Below the pieces are notes generated by a model, which was not told the DNA's origin, searched no databases, and was given only the letters and a program-made list of their open reading frames with translations. From Pedobacter yonginensis (GTDB lineage Bacteria > Bacteroidota > Bacteroidia > Sphingobacteriales > Sphingobacteriaceae): a stretch of DNA of 64,000 nucleotides. A program made the translations under genes and the position numbers. Positions 52,201-60,634 of the stretch are shown one piece after another. Numbering within the stretch: the first letter of the stretch is position 1; the number at the start of each line of letters is the position of its first letter. The stretch spans positions 620,001 to 684,000 of the forward strand of contig NZ_QGNZ01000003.1 in the NCBI RefSeq assembly GCF_003173595.1. Reading direction: 5' to 3'.

Positions 52201-52401
52201 GGAAATAAATCAATTGGTACAGGTGCTGTAGGCGGTATGTTAATCGGTACTTTGTTTGGTGTATTTGTAATACCGGCCTTGTTTATCATCTTCCAAAGTT
52301 TACAAGAAAGGGTGAGTAATAAATCGCCTTTTAACGATGGCATAGACCACGAACAAACCCCTGAAGAATATGAATTGTCCACAGCTAATAGTAAACATTA
52401 A
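49222..52401 (+). CDS. RND efflux pump permease (HAE1 family)
   Basis: A 1059-residue AcrB-type proton-drug antiporter: starts MFKKFIERPVLSTVISIIIV, and has the two internal halves each with a large periplasmic loop. The proton-relay acidic pair in TM4 is Asp405-Asp406 (in GIVVDDAIVVVEAV), with the matching Lys in TM10 (GLLAKNAILIVEYA). Further conserved segments are GANADVVMNSVVVPLEEQINGV and LRPILMTSFAFILGLLPL. The size is right for HAE1 members. It is 48 nt downstream of the adaptor and 13 nt upstream of the outer-membrane gene. Confidence 0.96.
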   Translation: MFKKFIERPVLSTVISIIIVILGILGLATLPVSQYPEIAPPTVQVSTSYQGANADVVMNSVVVPLEEQINGVEDMTYMTSSASNDGTATITVNFKLGTNADLAAVNVQNRVARATSLLPAEVTKSGVITAKRQASNVLIFGLYSDDPSYDQKFLQNYANINIIPQIKRISGVGDASAFGTLDYTMRIWLKPDVMATYGLIPSDVNTALADQNVEAAPGQFGEQGNQAFQYTLKYTGRLKDETQFGNIIIKTASNGQILRLKDIARIELGAQSYASSVKFNGKQALGIAINQTAGSNAKEVIENSIKTLDEAQKSFPKGVHYSTLVNVNDFLDASIEKVIHTLIEAFILVFLVVFIFLQDFRSTLIPAISVPVAIIGTFFFLSLFGFTINLLTLFALVLAIGIVVDDAIVVVEAVHAKLDEGYTDAKKATVDAMDDISGAIISITLVMAAVFIPVSFIQGSSGVFYKQFGLTLAISIILSAINALTLSPALCALFLKPHTEDHEKKKNFLERFYAAFNTSFDAVTGKYKKSVGFLSRKKWIVGLGIAFFTLLLVWTMNTTPKGFVPNEDLGTIMSDISLPAGTSQEETNIIIAKIDSIAHGIPEIKNTLRVVGRSMISGSGSSYGMVISRLSPWDERKRDVKAIIGELFAKTANIKGAKIIFFAPPTIQGFGTSGGFEFQLQDKTGGDIKKFNEVGNGFLAALSKRPEIQYASTSFNPNFPQYQIDVNVAKVKQAGLNVADVLSVMQGYYGGVYASNFNKFGKQFRVMYQADAQYRANEQTLTRIFVRNSSGQMAPVSEFITLTKVYGPQAISRFNLFTSISITGNPNAGYSSGDALKAVQEVAAQSLPAGYGYEFSGLSREEISGGSQTVFIFLLCIIFVYFLLAAQYESYILPLAVLISLPIGLAGVFVFDKIFGVDNNIYTQITLIMLVGLLAKNAILIVEYAVDRRKKGMSIVNAAIDGATARLRPILMTSFAFILGLLPLMLSSGVGASGNKSIGTGAVGGMLIGTLFGVFVIPALFIIFQSLQERVSNKSPFNDGIDHEQTPEEYELSTANSKH

Positions 52402-52414
52402 TTAAACACAAAAC

Positions 52415-53815
52415 ATGAAATTTAGCTTTAAGCATTCCATTTTTATCGCACTTAGCATACTTACTTTAAGCGCCTGTGTAACCAAAAAATACGAGCGCCC
52501 GCAAACTAAGCAAGATGGTTTGTACCGAGATCAAAATACGACTGATACCGTTACCATGGCCGATTTGCCTTGGAAAAACCTATTTTCTGATACCACTTTG
52601 CAATCTTTAATTCAGCAGGGCATCAATGAAAATCTAGATTTAAAACAAGCCATTGAGCGCATCAAAATTTCTGAAGCAACCTTACAGCAAAGTAGGCTGG
52701 CATTTCTGCCAAGCTTGCAGGGCGATTTATCGGTTACCGACAATAAGGCTTCTGCTGCAGCCCAGAATTTTCCAGCTGGAATAAACATCAATTTAGAAAC
52801 CCAAACCTACCGAGCACAATTAAGCACCGCTTGGGAAGCAGACATTTGGGGTAAACTTAGCAGCGCCAAACGTGCAGCTTACGCTACTTTACTACAAAGT
52901 GATGCTGCAAAACGTGCCGTACAAACACAGCTAATTGCCACTATTGCTAATAGTTATTACACATTACTGGCTTTAGATAAACAATTGGCCATAACTGAGC
53001 AGACCGTTAAAATTAGAATGCAAGATGTAGAAACCATGAAAGCCTTAAAAGAAGGTGCGGTGGTTAATGGGGCAGCAGTGGTGCAAAGTGAGGCAAATCT
53101 ATACGCCGCACAAGTAACCTTACCCGATTTAAGAAGGAGCATAAAAGAAGCTGAAAACGCTTTGAGTGTGGTTTTAGCCAGAGCACCAGGAAGTATCAGT
53201 CGTACAACTCTAGATCAGCAGAGCCCCTATACCAATTTGCAAACCGGTATTTCTGCACAACTTCTACAAAATCGACCTGATGTTATTGCAGCTGAGTTTG
53301 GATTTAGATCGGCCTTTGAAAACACCAACGTAGCCAAAACATACTTCTACCCTGCGCTAACCCTAACGGCTTCTGGTGGATTAACCAGTTTACAACTCAA
53401 TAATTTTTTCGATAATTCTATTTTTTACAATTTAGTTGGTGGTTTAACACAACCCATTTTTGCAAGAGGTGCAAATAAGGCCCGTTTAACAACAGCTCAA
53501 GCCAATCAGCAAATTGCATTTTACAACTTTCAGCAGGCATTGCTTACTGGCGGACAAGAAGTATCGAATGCTTTATACGCATACCAAACCGCGGCAGAAA
53601 AGGAAGAAACCAGGGCCAAACAGATTGCCTCCCTAACGAAAGCGGTTGATTTTACAAAAGAATTATTAAGATACAGTTCGGCAACAAACTACACGGATGT
53701 TTTAACCTCAGAACAGAGCTTACTAACTGCACAGTTAAATGGAATCAATGACAGATTACAGAAGTTACAATCTGTAGTGAATTTATACCGTGCCCTAGGT
53801 GGTGGTTGGAAATAA
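52415..53815 (+). CDS. TolC-like outer-membrane efflux lipoprotein (NodT family)
   Basis: The 466-residue protein is the outer-membrane channel of the pump. The lipobox ends LSAC (Cys21). It has two copies of the OEP repeat: LQSLIQQGINENLDLKQAIERIKISEATL at about 61-90 and LQNRPDVIAAEFGFRSAFENTNVAKTYFYPALTL at about 290-325, with long helical hairpins between them. The C-terminal QALLTGGQEVSNALYAYQ is the second barrel-and-helix segment. It completes the tripartite operon and is followed by a strong terminator. Confidence 0.94.
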   Translation: MKFSFKHSIFIALSILTLSACVTKKYERPQTKQDGLYRDQNTTDTVTMADLPWKNLFSDTTLQSLIQQGINENLDLKQAIERIKISEATLQQSRLAFLPSLQGDLSVTDNKASAAAQNFPAGININLETQTYRAQLSTAWEADIWGKLSSAKRAAYATLLQSDAAKRAVQTQLIATIANSYYTLLALDKQLAITEQTVKIRMQDVETMKALKEGAVVNGAAVVQSEANLYAAQVTLPDLRRSIKEAENALSVVLARAPGSISRTTLDQQSPYTNLQTGISAQLLQNRPDVIAAEFGFRSAFENTNVAKTYFYPALTLTASGGLTSLQLNNFFDNSIFYNLVGGLTQPIFARGANKARLTTAQANQQIAFYNFQQALLTGGQEVSNALYAYQTAAEKEETRAKQIASLTKAVDFTKELLRYSSATNYTDVLTSEQSLLTAQLNGINDRLQKLQSVVNLYRALGGGWK

Positions 53816-53836
53816 AATTTAATTAAACACATAAAG

Positions 53837-53865
53837 GCATTCTGGTTTTCAGAATGCTTTTTTTT
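53837..53865 (+). terminator. intrinsic terminator of the RND operon
   Basis: GCATTCTG (53837-53844), loop GTTTT, CAGAATGC (53850-53857) followed by TTTTTTTT, 22 nt after the stop codon. Confidence 0.92.
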
Positions 53866-54060
53866 GGAGGATGAATTTTTATCTCTTGTTTTAAGTATGC
53901 GTAAAAGATGGGGTTTTTCATCGTTCAAGTTCTTCATTTGATAAACTACGGTTGTCAAAATTTTATTCCCATTTCGACTAGAATTTTTGATGTGAACTTA
54001 AATTATTGTAAGTTTAAAGTTTTTTAAGCGTCTAGCTTCTAAAAAATTTTAAACCATTCA

Positions 54061-56952
54061 ATGTTACGCGTAGATAGCTCTAAAGCCTGTAAAGTTGTGT
54101 ACTCTTTGTGCAAGCATGAGTACTTGGGCTATATTATTGAGCCACACATTGTTCAGTTAAATCCGCAGGGCGATTTTTCTTTTACCTACCAACGAATTTT
54201 CACCCACACGGCTGAAGAGTTTAATGCCTGCTTATCTGAAATTGATTTTAAACTCATTAAAATTCTAGATGATATTGAACAAGATTCAATCATCAAAAAA
54301 TATCACAAAAAATTAATTCGCCCAACCGAATTTTTCGCAAAAATTTTCGACGATAAATTTTATGAAACCGTTAGGCCAAAAATCGAGAAGAAACTGGCAG
54401 AAGCCCTGGAGCTTTTAAAAGTTAAGAATGAGCTTTACGTTATGGATAAAGACGGCTGGCCCGTGGAGCGTAAAATTGAACTGGCTACAGAACCGGCCTC
54501 AATCTTATTTCACTTCCGTAGAAACGATACTGAAACCCGCTATTTTCCAACGATAAAGTACCAAAATCTGCGCATCGAATTTATGTTTAAAGATGCGCAA
54601 ATTGTAAGCAATAAACCCGCTTGGTTACTGCTAAACGATGTTTTATATTTTTTCGATCAGGATATTGAAGGCAAAAAACTACAGCCCTTTTTAAACAAAC
54701 GTTATATTGCAATACCAAAAGCTACTGAGGCCACTTATTTCGAGAAATTTGTAGCCCCTTTAATAGAAAAGCATCACGTTTATGCCGAAGGTTTCGAAAT
54801 TAGAACCGAGCAATTTGAGGCCACACCCATTATCAAGGTTTTATTTGTAGAGGGTGGCGTATCTCAAATACAGCTCTATTTTAGATATGGTGAATACACC
54901 TTCCCTATAGAAAATGCACATAAGGTTACCGTACGTTTAGAAAAAACGGCTGATAATTATATTTTCCATAGAATTAAACGTTCTGCTGATTGGGAGAAAA
55001 AACAATTCAATCTGCTGTTATCGCTTGGACTCAAAAGAACCAGCGCCTTATTTAGCAATTTGGAAGTTATTGTCGCAGATGAAAATCCGAGTTATGCCGC
55101 CATAAACTGGGTTAACGAACATATCGAGATTTTAGAAAGCTGTGGCTTTGAAATAGAGCAAGCCACCGGACAGAAAAAATTTGTTTTTGGAGCAAATAAG
55201 ATTGATCTGGAAGTAAAGGAAGGGAACGATTGGTTTGATATCAATGCTGTGGTTTGGTTTGGAAAATATCAAATTCCATTTCTTGCCCTGAAGCAACACA
55301 TTTTACACAAGAAAAGAGAATTCTTATTGCCAGATGGCGAAGTGGCTATTATCCCTGATAAATGGTTTACGCAATATGGCAGTTTATTTAGTTTGGCCGA
55401 AGCGGGCAAAACCTTAAAGTTAAAGAAACACCACATCGGTTTAATTAACGATTTGGCTGAGGATAGCTTGGCAAATGTCACTCTCGAACGGAAGCTACAA
55501 CGGCTGAACGACTTTGAGAATATAGCTGATACCCAAATGCCCGTTCATTTTAAAGGCAGCCTACGCGATTATCAAAAAGCAGGTTATAACTGGTTCAGCT
55601 TTCTCCGCGAATATAATTTTGGAGGCTGCTTAGCCGATGATATGGGTTTGGGTAAAACCATTCAAACGCTAGCCATGTTGCAGAAGGTTAAAGAAGATCA
55701 TCAGCTTTTGGGTACGCAAACCACATCGCTCATTATTATGCCAACCTCGCTTATTTATAACTGGTTAACCGAGGCGAAGAAATTTACACCAAAACTTAAA
55801 ATACTGGCCCACACGGGCACAAACCGGAATAAGGATGTGGCAAATTTTGCCAATTATGATATCATCATTACTACCTATGGCGTAACCAGAGTTGATGCAG
55901 ATGAGCTTAAAAACTTCTATTTCAATTACATCATTTTGGACGAAAGTCAGAACATTAAAAACGCTTCATCAAAATCTTTTAGGGCCGTTAGAAGCTTAAA
56001 ATCTAAACATAAGCTGATTTTAAGCGGAACTCCGGTAGAAAATTCCGTGGGCGATTTATGGTCGCAATTGACCTTTCTGAACCCTGGATTATTAGGCACT
56101 CAGGCTTTCTTCAATGAGGAATACGTGCAAGCCATTGAGAAAAAGAAGGATGAAGAAAAGGCACGAAAACTACAATCTATTATAAAACCTTTTGTTTTAC
56201 GCAGAACAAAAGAGCAGGTAGCTGCAGAACTTCCTCCAAAAACCGAGCAGATTATTTATTGTGATATGAGTGAAGATCAAGCACAGTATTATGAAAAAAC
56301 AAAATCTGCTTACCGCAACGATTTATTGCAGAGCATGGACGATGGAACTTTTGCTCAAAAACAAGTACAGCTTCTGCAAGGCTTAACTGCCTTAAGGCAA
56401 TTGGCCAATCACCCTGTAATGATTGACGGCGATTATCATTCTGATTCGGGCAAGTTCGAGAACGTAATTCATACATTAGACAACGTTCTTAAAGGTGGAC
56501 ATAAGGTTTTGGTTTTCTCTCAGTTTGTAAAGCATCTGGATATTTTTAAAAAGCATTTCGAAAAGGAGCAAATTCCTTTTGCTTATTTAGATGGAGCCAC
56601 AAAAAATCGCGGTGAAATTGTTGCCGAATTTCAACAAAACACAGCGTTGAAAGTCTTTTTAATTTCTATAAAAGCGGGTGGCGTTGGATTAAACCTTACC
56701 CAGGCAGATTACGTTTTTATCCTCGATCCGTGGTGGAACCCTGCGGTAGAACAACAGGCTATTGATCGTACGCATAGAATTGGACAGGACAAAAAAGTAT
56801 TCATCTACAAATTTATTTCGAAAGATACTGTTGAAGAAAAAATTCTAGCACTACAAAACCGCAAGAAATCTTTAGCCAACTCTTTAATCACTACGGAAGA
56901 GAGTTTCTTTAAATCTTTAAGTAAAGAGGATATAAGAGACATATTGAGATAA
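54061..56952 (+). CDS. SNF2-family DEAD/DEAH helicase
   Basis: The 963-residue protein has an N-terminal region of about 480 residues without clear motifs and a C-terminal SNF2 ATPase. Motif I is ADDMGLGKT with Lys532, motif II is DESQ (in ILDESQNIKN), motif III SGTPVENS, and the C-terminal helicase half has VFSQF, SIKAGGVGLNL, and the motif VI sequence QAIDRTHRIGQ. These proteins translocate on double-stranded DNA and remodel DNA-bound proteins. The gene stands alone, and a 740-bp repeat-rich gap follows. Confidence 0.93.
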   Translation: MLRVDSSKACKVVYSLCKHEYLGYIIEPHIVQLNPQGDFSFTYQRIFTHTAEEFNACLSEIDFKLIKILDDIEQDSIIKKYHKKLIRPTEFFAKIFDDKFYETVRPKIEKKLAEALELLKVKNELYVMDKDGWPVERKIELATEPASILFHFRRNDTETRYFPTIKYQNLRIEFMFKDAQIVSNKPAWLLLNDVLYFFDQDIEGKKLQPFLNKRYIAIPKATEATYFEKFVAPLIEKHHVYAEGFEIRTEQFEATPIIKVLFVEGGVSQIQLYFRYGEYTFPIENAHKVTVRLEKTADNYIFHRIKRSADWEKKQFNLLLSLGLKRTSALFSNLEVIVADENPSYAAINWVNEHIEILESCGFEIEQATGQKKFVFGANKIDLEVKEGNDWFDINAVVWFGKYQIPFLALKQHILHKKREFLLPDGEVAIIPDKWFTQYGSLFSLAEAGKTLKLKKHHIGLINDLAEDSLANVTLERKLQRLNDFENIADTQMPVHFKGSLRDYQKAGYNWFSFLREYNFGGCLADDMGLGKTIQTLAMLQKVKEDHQLLGTQTTSLIIMPTSLIYNWLTEAKKFTPKLKILAHTGTNRNKDVANFANYDIIITTYGVTRVDADELKNFYFNYIILDESQNIKNASSKSFRAVRSLKSKHKLILSGTPVENSVGDLWSQLTFLNPGLLGTQAFFNEEYVQAIEKKKDEEKARKLQSIIKPFVLRRTKEQVAAELPPKTEQIIYCDMSEDQAQYYEKTKSAYRNDLLQSMDDGTFAQKQVQLLQGLTALRQLANHPVMIDGDYHSDSGKFENVIHTLDNVLKGGHKVLVFSQFVKHLDIFKKHFEKEQIPFAYLDGATKNRGEIVAEFQQNTALKVFLISIKAGGVGLNLTQADYVFILDPWWNPAVEQQAIDRTHRIGQDKKVFIYKFISKDTVEEKILALQNRKKSLANSLITTEESFFKSLSKEDIRDILR

Positions 56953-57078
56953 GACGTTCTGTTCCTGAATGAACTTATCAATAGGCAAACGAATTAATCA
57001 TTTGTTTGGTGATGCATCTACCAAGGTTTTCAACTATCGAACATTTTAATTGATTCACTACAATTGCAATCCAAAACA

Positions 57079-57118
57079 GATGGCCCCGAAAGCCGCTATC
57101 TTTCATAGCGCTTGGAGC
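57079..57118. repeat. GGAAAGCCGCTA hairpin element, copy 1
   Basis: GATGGCCCCGAAAGCCGCTAT with the hairpin CGCTAT-CTTTC-ATAGCG followed by CTTGGAGC. A near-identical copy is at 57461-57505. Confidence 0.65.
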
Positions 57119-57460
57119 TACAGTGGGCAGGTTCTTCAAATGAAAAGCGATTGTTAGAAGGCTTCGTCTCCCTGTGTGTTTTTTAAAGTTGTATTTCGAA
57201 CGTTCATTTCCAATCCTTTTTTTATATTATTAACTGTATATCTTAATTTTAAGCTCCACTATTTTTTTTTGGAAAACAACGTTCAGTAATACTTCCATTT
57301 CGGTAGTCCCGCCATTCGCTGTAGCCCTCATTGAAAAAATTCGGGGCTGCCGCTGCTGTCGTGTTTAGGCACAAGGGTCCTGTTTCAAACGGGCCATCCA
57401 TGGGTGCTTGCTTAATGATTCGGTAGCTGGTACGCAAAAACCGTCAATCTTAATCCTAAG

Positions 57461-57505
57461 AGATGGGACGGAAAGCCGCTACTTTTCATAGCGCTTGGGA
57501 GCGGG
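57461..57505. repeat. GGAAAGCCGCTA hairpin element, copy 2
   Basis: GATGGGACGGAAAGCCGCTA with a CGCTA/TAGCG hairpin followed by CTTGGGAGC. It lies about 380 bp from copy 1 in the same gap and in the same orientation. Confidence 0.65.
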
Positions 57506-57693
57506 ACAGAACCAAGTAGAAGAGTTGCTGCTATTGCTTTTCAAATGTTTATTTTATTGTGTATGAACACGTTCTTGCCACAAAAAAAAAATGATTATAA
57601 ATTGCCTGTTGGCTCCCTATACTTCGCTGAAATATTATTTTAAAACCCAATCCCGATTCGCTTGTTATAAAAGAGAACATAAATTCTACGATC

Positions 57694-58011
57694 ATGACAA
57701 ATGAAGATTTAAATACCACAATTAATAATGTAAAGGAAGCATGGAAGTATCCTGAGCTTTTTCAAAATGTTTCTCGCTCAGAGCGTTGGTTATCTGGCGC
57801 TGCCGGCACTTATTTGCTTTATAAGGGTTTAACAAGTATATTTTCTCATCCAGTAATTGCTTTAACTGGTGCTACAATTGGTGCTGGGTTATTGTATAGA
57901 GGCATTACGGGTTATTGTCCTATGCGAGATTTGGCCGAACAGCAAAAGCTTGATCTTGCACCTGATGAGGTTTTGGTTAGCGAAACTTATATTGTTGACG
58001 AGTTGGGGTAA
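57694..58011 (+). CDS. DUF2892 (YgaP-like) membrane protein
   Basis: The 105-residue protein has a helical cytosolic start, NVSRSERWLSGAAGTYLLY (the DUF2892 inner-membrane motif), one or two hydrophobic segments at about 35-70, and GAGLLYRGITGYCPMRDLA near the end. The Cys in GYCPM is common in this family. Proteins of this kind are small inner-membrane proteins of uncertain role, sometimes fused to rhodanese. It lies 66 nt upstream of the DUF1080 gene and may share its mRNA. Confidence 0.85.
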   Translation: MTNEDLNTTINNVKEAWKYPELFQNVSRSERWLSGAAGTYLLYKGLTSIFSHPVIALTGATIGAGLLYRGITGYCPMRDLAEQQKLDLAPDEVLVSETYIVDELG

Positions 58012-58049
58012 AAATTTAAATACGAAATTTCCTTTTCTGAATAAACTGG

Positions 58050-58067
58050 TTAACTTTAGAAAGTTAA
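58050..58067. promoter_or_regulatory. perfect inverted repeat just before the DUF1080 gene
   Basis: TTAACTTT (58050-58057), AG, AAAGTTAA (58060-58067), ending 9 nt before the ATG. It covers the ribosome-binding area, so a bound protein or the RNA hairpin could affect expression. Function unknown. Confidence 0.45.
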
Positions 58068-58076
58068 TCCTTTAAT

Positions 58077-58859
58077 ATGAACAAATACGCATTATTATTT
58101 ATTCCAGCATTTTTCGCAATTGATGCAATGGCGCAAGATAAAAAAGTAGATCCTGCCAACGACCCTAAAACTACAGAAGTTTGGGAACCGGTTCCGAAAA
58201 CTGTTTCACCTGGGAAGTTGCCACAAGAAGCTCCATCTGACGCCATTATATTGTTTGATGGTAGAAATTTAGATGCTTGGCACTCGGTTAAAGATCCAAC
58301 GAAACCTGCTGCATGGACAATTGACGACGGCTTTTTTACCGTAAAAAAAGGTACTGGAAATATTGAAACGAATAAAAAGTTTACGGATTACCAACTGCAC
58401 ATGGAATGGAAAATTCCAACCAATATTTCTGGCGAAGGACAGGCAAGGGGAAATAGTGGTGTGTTTTTAGCTTCAACGGGTGGTGGTGATGATGGTTATG
58501 AAATCCAGATTATGGACGCCTATAAAAACAAAACTTACGTAAATGGCCAAACAGGTAGTGTTTATAAGCAAGCAATTCCATTGGCTAATGCAAATAAGCA
58601 GCCGGGCGAATGGCAGTATTACGACATCATTTGGAATGCGCCTCGCTTTAATGAAGACGGAACGTTAAGTAAACCAGCCAGCGTTACGCTATTTTTAAAT
58701 GGGGTACTTTTACAAAACAACTTTGTACTTAAAGGAGAAACCAGATATATTGGTGCTCCGGTTTATAAAAAACACGGTCCCGCTTCAATTAAGCTTCAAG
58801 ATCATGGAGATCCAAGTCCGGCGATTAGCTTTAGAAACATTTGGGTTAGAGAGTTGTAA
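58077..58859 (+). CDS. secreted DUF1080 (3-keto-disaccharide hydrolase) protein
   Basis: A 260-residue protein with a signal peptide (about 1-20) and the DUF1080 concanavalin-like fold: AIILFDGRNLDAWHS, AWTIDDGFFTVKKGTGNIETNKKFTDYQLHMEWKIP, GNSGVFL, YEIQIMDAY and PISFRNIWVREL at the end. The family acts on glucoside-type compounds, often in 3-keto-glucoside breakdown, but the substrate here is unknown. All conserved blocks are present. Confidence 0.92.
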   Translation: MNKYALLFIPAFFAIDAMAQDKKVDPANDPKTTEVWEPVPKTVSPGKLPQEAPSDAIILFDGRNLDAWHSVKDPTKPAAWTIDDGFFTVKKGTGNIETNKKFTDYQLHMEWKIPTNISGEGQARGNSGVFLASTGGGDDGYEIQIMDAYKNKTYVNGQTGSVYKQAIPLANANKQPGEWQYYDIIWNAPRFNEDGTLSKPASVTLFLNGVLLQNNFVLKGETRYIGAPVYKKHGPASIKLQDHGDPSPAISFRNIWVREL

Positions 58860-58881
58860 AACCATAAAAACTCAAGAATAT

Positions 58882-58920
58882 AAACCTGCGAGAATTAAAC
58901 CTTGCAGGTTTTTGTTTTTT
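58882..58920 (+). terminator. intrinsic terminator after the DUF1080 gene
   Basis: AAACCTGC (58882-58889) and GCAGGTTT (58904-58911) form an 8-bp stem with a 14-nt loop, followed by a T-rich tract. Confidence 0.65.
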
Positions 58921-59089
58921 AAAATAATTTGGTTGATAATTGTGTGTTTAATTTATTACTACATCCCTCTTTTAACGTAAACATATTTACCAGAAATATG
59001 CTTTACTAAATAAACAGATCAAAAAATCAAATCAAGCTTAAAAGCACAATAAAGTATAAATAGATAGATTTAAATCTTCTTATTATTGC

Positions 59090-59097
59090 TATATTTG
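59090..59097 (+). promoter_or_regulatory. putative -7 box of the DUF4143 ATPase gene
   Basis: TATATTTG fits TAnnTTTG and ends 17 nt before the ATG, leaving a leader of about ten nucleotides. Confidence 0.4.
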
Positions 59098-59114
59098 TAT
59101 AAATAAAAGATTTT

Positions 59115-60563
59115 ATGCTTAATTATAGTCTTATTCCAACAGAAAAAATACTAGAACGCCTACGCTATGAAAATCCTTGGTGGGTTAAAAAAGAAATACC
59201 GGAAGTATATGAGACTATGGCTAAGCGATTATATTTTAGCTTATTTTATCCTTTTGTAATTGAAAAAAACGTAAAAAGGGCTGTAGTTCTTATGGGGCCA
59301 AGACGTGTTGGGAAAACCGTAATGCTATTTCATAGCATACAACAATTACTGACTGATAAAGTAAATCCACAAAAGATATTTTTTATAGGCATAGATAACC
59401 CTATTTATGTGCATTTAAGTTTAGAAGACCTCTTAAACCTTTGTAAACAATCGCTCAATCAAGACAATCTAAAAGATTGTTATGTATTTTTTGATGAAAT
59501 ACAATACCTGAAAGATTGGGAACGCCACCTAAAAGTATTGGTTGATTCCTTTCCTGAAACGAAATTTATTGTATCTGGTTCGGCAGCAGCAGCATTAAAA
59601 TGGCACAGTACGGAAAGTGGCGCAGGTAGATTTACAGATTTCATGTTGCCTCCGCTTACATTTCAAGAGTACATTCATTTAAAAGGGATAAACCATTTAA
59701 TGTACGATGGGAAAATAACTTACGGCGAAAATGAATTACCATATTGTCTCACCCACGACATAAAGGCTTTAAATAAAGAGTTTATACATTACTTAAACTT
59801 TGGTGGTTACCCTGAAGTTGTTTTAAGTGAAACGATACAAAGTGATATGGGACGGTATGTTAAAAACGATATCGTAGATAAAGTATTATTAAGAGATTTA
59901 CCAAGTTTATATGGCATAAGAGATGTACAAGAGTTGAACCGATTTTTTACTTATATAGCCTACAACACGGGTAATGAATTTTCTTATGAAACAATGAGTA
60001 AAGAAAGTGGTATACAAAAAGACACTTTAAAAAAGTACCTGGAATATTTAGAAGCTGCCTTCCTAATAAAAGTATTAAACAAAGTTGATATAACAGCAAA
60101 AAGATTAAAACGAATAACTAGCTTCAAAGTATATTTAACTAATCCATCGTTGCGTACGGCATTATTTTCACCTATTAGTGAAATGGATAATGAAATGGGC
60201 AATATGGTGGAAACAGCGGTACTATCACAATGGATGCACAGAGAAAAACTAGACCTAACCTACGCACGATGGAAAGAAGGAAGAAATGAGGGTGAAGTAG
60301 ATCTAGTATTGGTTGATGATAAAAAATATAAACCGCAATGGGGTGTTGAGATCAAATGGAGTAATAGATATTTTGAAAAACCAAAAGAGTTGAAAAGTTT
60401 AATACATTTTTGCAAGAGTAACAATTTTCAGAAGGCTTTAGTAACATCAATAGACCAGCTCGGAATAAAGCAGATAGATGGTTTATTATTTTCATTTTTA
60501 CCAGCTTCGATATATAGTTACAATATTGGTGACATAACCTTGAAAATGAAGAATCAAAATTAG
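59115..60563 (+). CDS. AAA ATPase with DUF4143 domain
   Basis: The 482-residue protein has an N-terminal AAA_14-type ATPase: Walker A GPRRVGKT with Lys67, Walker B VFFDEIQYL, and the sensor SGSAAAAL. The C-terminal DUF4143 (about 250-450) carries a PD-(D/E)XK-like core: EGEVDLVLVDD and WGVEIKWSN, with the acidic and Lys residues at the usual places. The combination is common and patchy in bacteria; its function is unknown, and a defence role is only a possibility. The gene is AT-rich compared with neighbours, with isolated promoter, which may hint at transfer. Confidence 0.88.
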   Translation: MLNYSLIPTEKILERLRYENPWWVKKEIPEVYETMAKRLYFSLFYPFVIEKNVKRAVVLMGPRRVGKTVMLFHSIQQLLTDKVNPQKIFFIGIDNPIYVHLSLEDLLNLCKQSLNQDNLKDCYVFFDEIQYLKDWERHLKVLVDSFPETKFIVSGSAAAALKWHSTESGAGRFTDFMLPPLTFQEYIHLKGINHLMYDGKITYGENELPYCLTHDIKALNKEFIHYLNFGGYPEVVLSETIQSDMGRYVKNDIVDKVLLRDLPSLYGIRDVQELNRFFTYIAYNTGNEFSYETMSKESGIQKDTLKKYLEYLEAAFLIKVLNKVDITAKRLKRITSFKVYLTNPSLRTALFSPISEMDNEMGNMVETAVLSQWMHREKLDLTYARWKEGRNEGEVDLVLVDDKKYKPQWGVEIKWSNRYFEKPKELKSLIHFCKSNNFQKALVTSIDQLGIKQIDGLLFSFLPASIYSYNIGDITLKMKNQN

Positions 60564-60598
60564 AATGAGAAATAAAACAGCCGTTTGAAGTAATGGTG

Positions 60599-60634
60599 GT
60601 TTACGAAGCTAAGAATCGAACTCTCCTCGTAAAC
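60599..60634. repeat. 8-bp inverted repeat with tRNA-like T-loop motif
   Basis: GTTTACGA (60599-60606) and TCGTAAAC (60627-60634) form a stem. On the minus strand the loop holds GTTCGATT, as in a tRNA T-loop, and 12 nt 5' of the stem lies CTGAAGA, the loop of a tRNA-Phe anticodon arm (GAA). No D-arm, no proper acceptor stem and 21 instead of 15 nt between the loops, so it is not an intact tRNA. It may be a remnant of one. Confidence 0.3.

Larger units (their letters stand above)
56953..57693. other. 741-bp gene-free stretch with palindromic repeats
   Basis: No convincing gene is present; a 62-codon minus-strand frame at 57249-57437 is not supported by any domain. The region holds two similar hairpin elements (57079-57118 and 57461-57505) flanking a less ordered segment (57290-57440) that shares the GAAAAA-TTxxGGCT layout with the 251-bp repeats near 19 kb. 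The promoter of the DUF2892 gene is at the right end. Confidence 0.6.

Noticed and set aside
57249..57437. 62-codon minus-strand frame in the gap after the SNF2 helicase
   Set aside because: No recognisable domain, sits among hairpin repeats, and no ribosome-binding site or promoter supports it.
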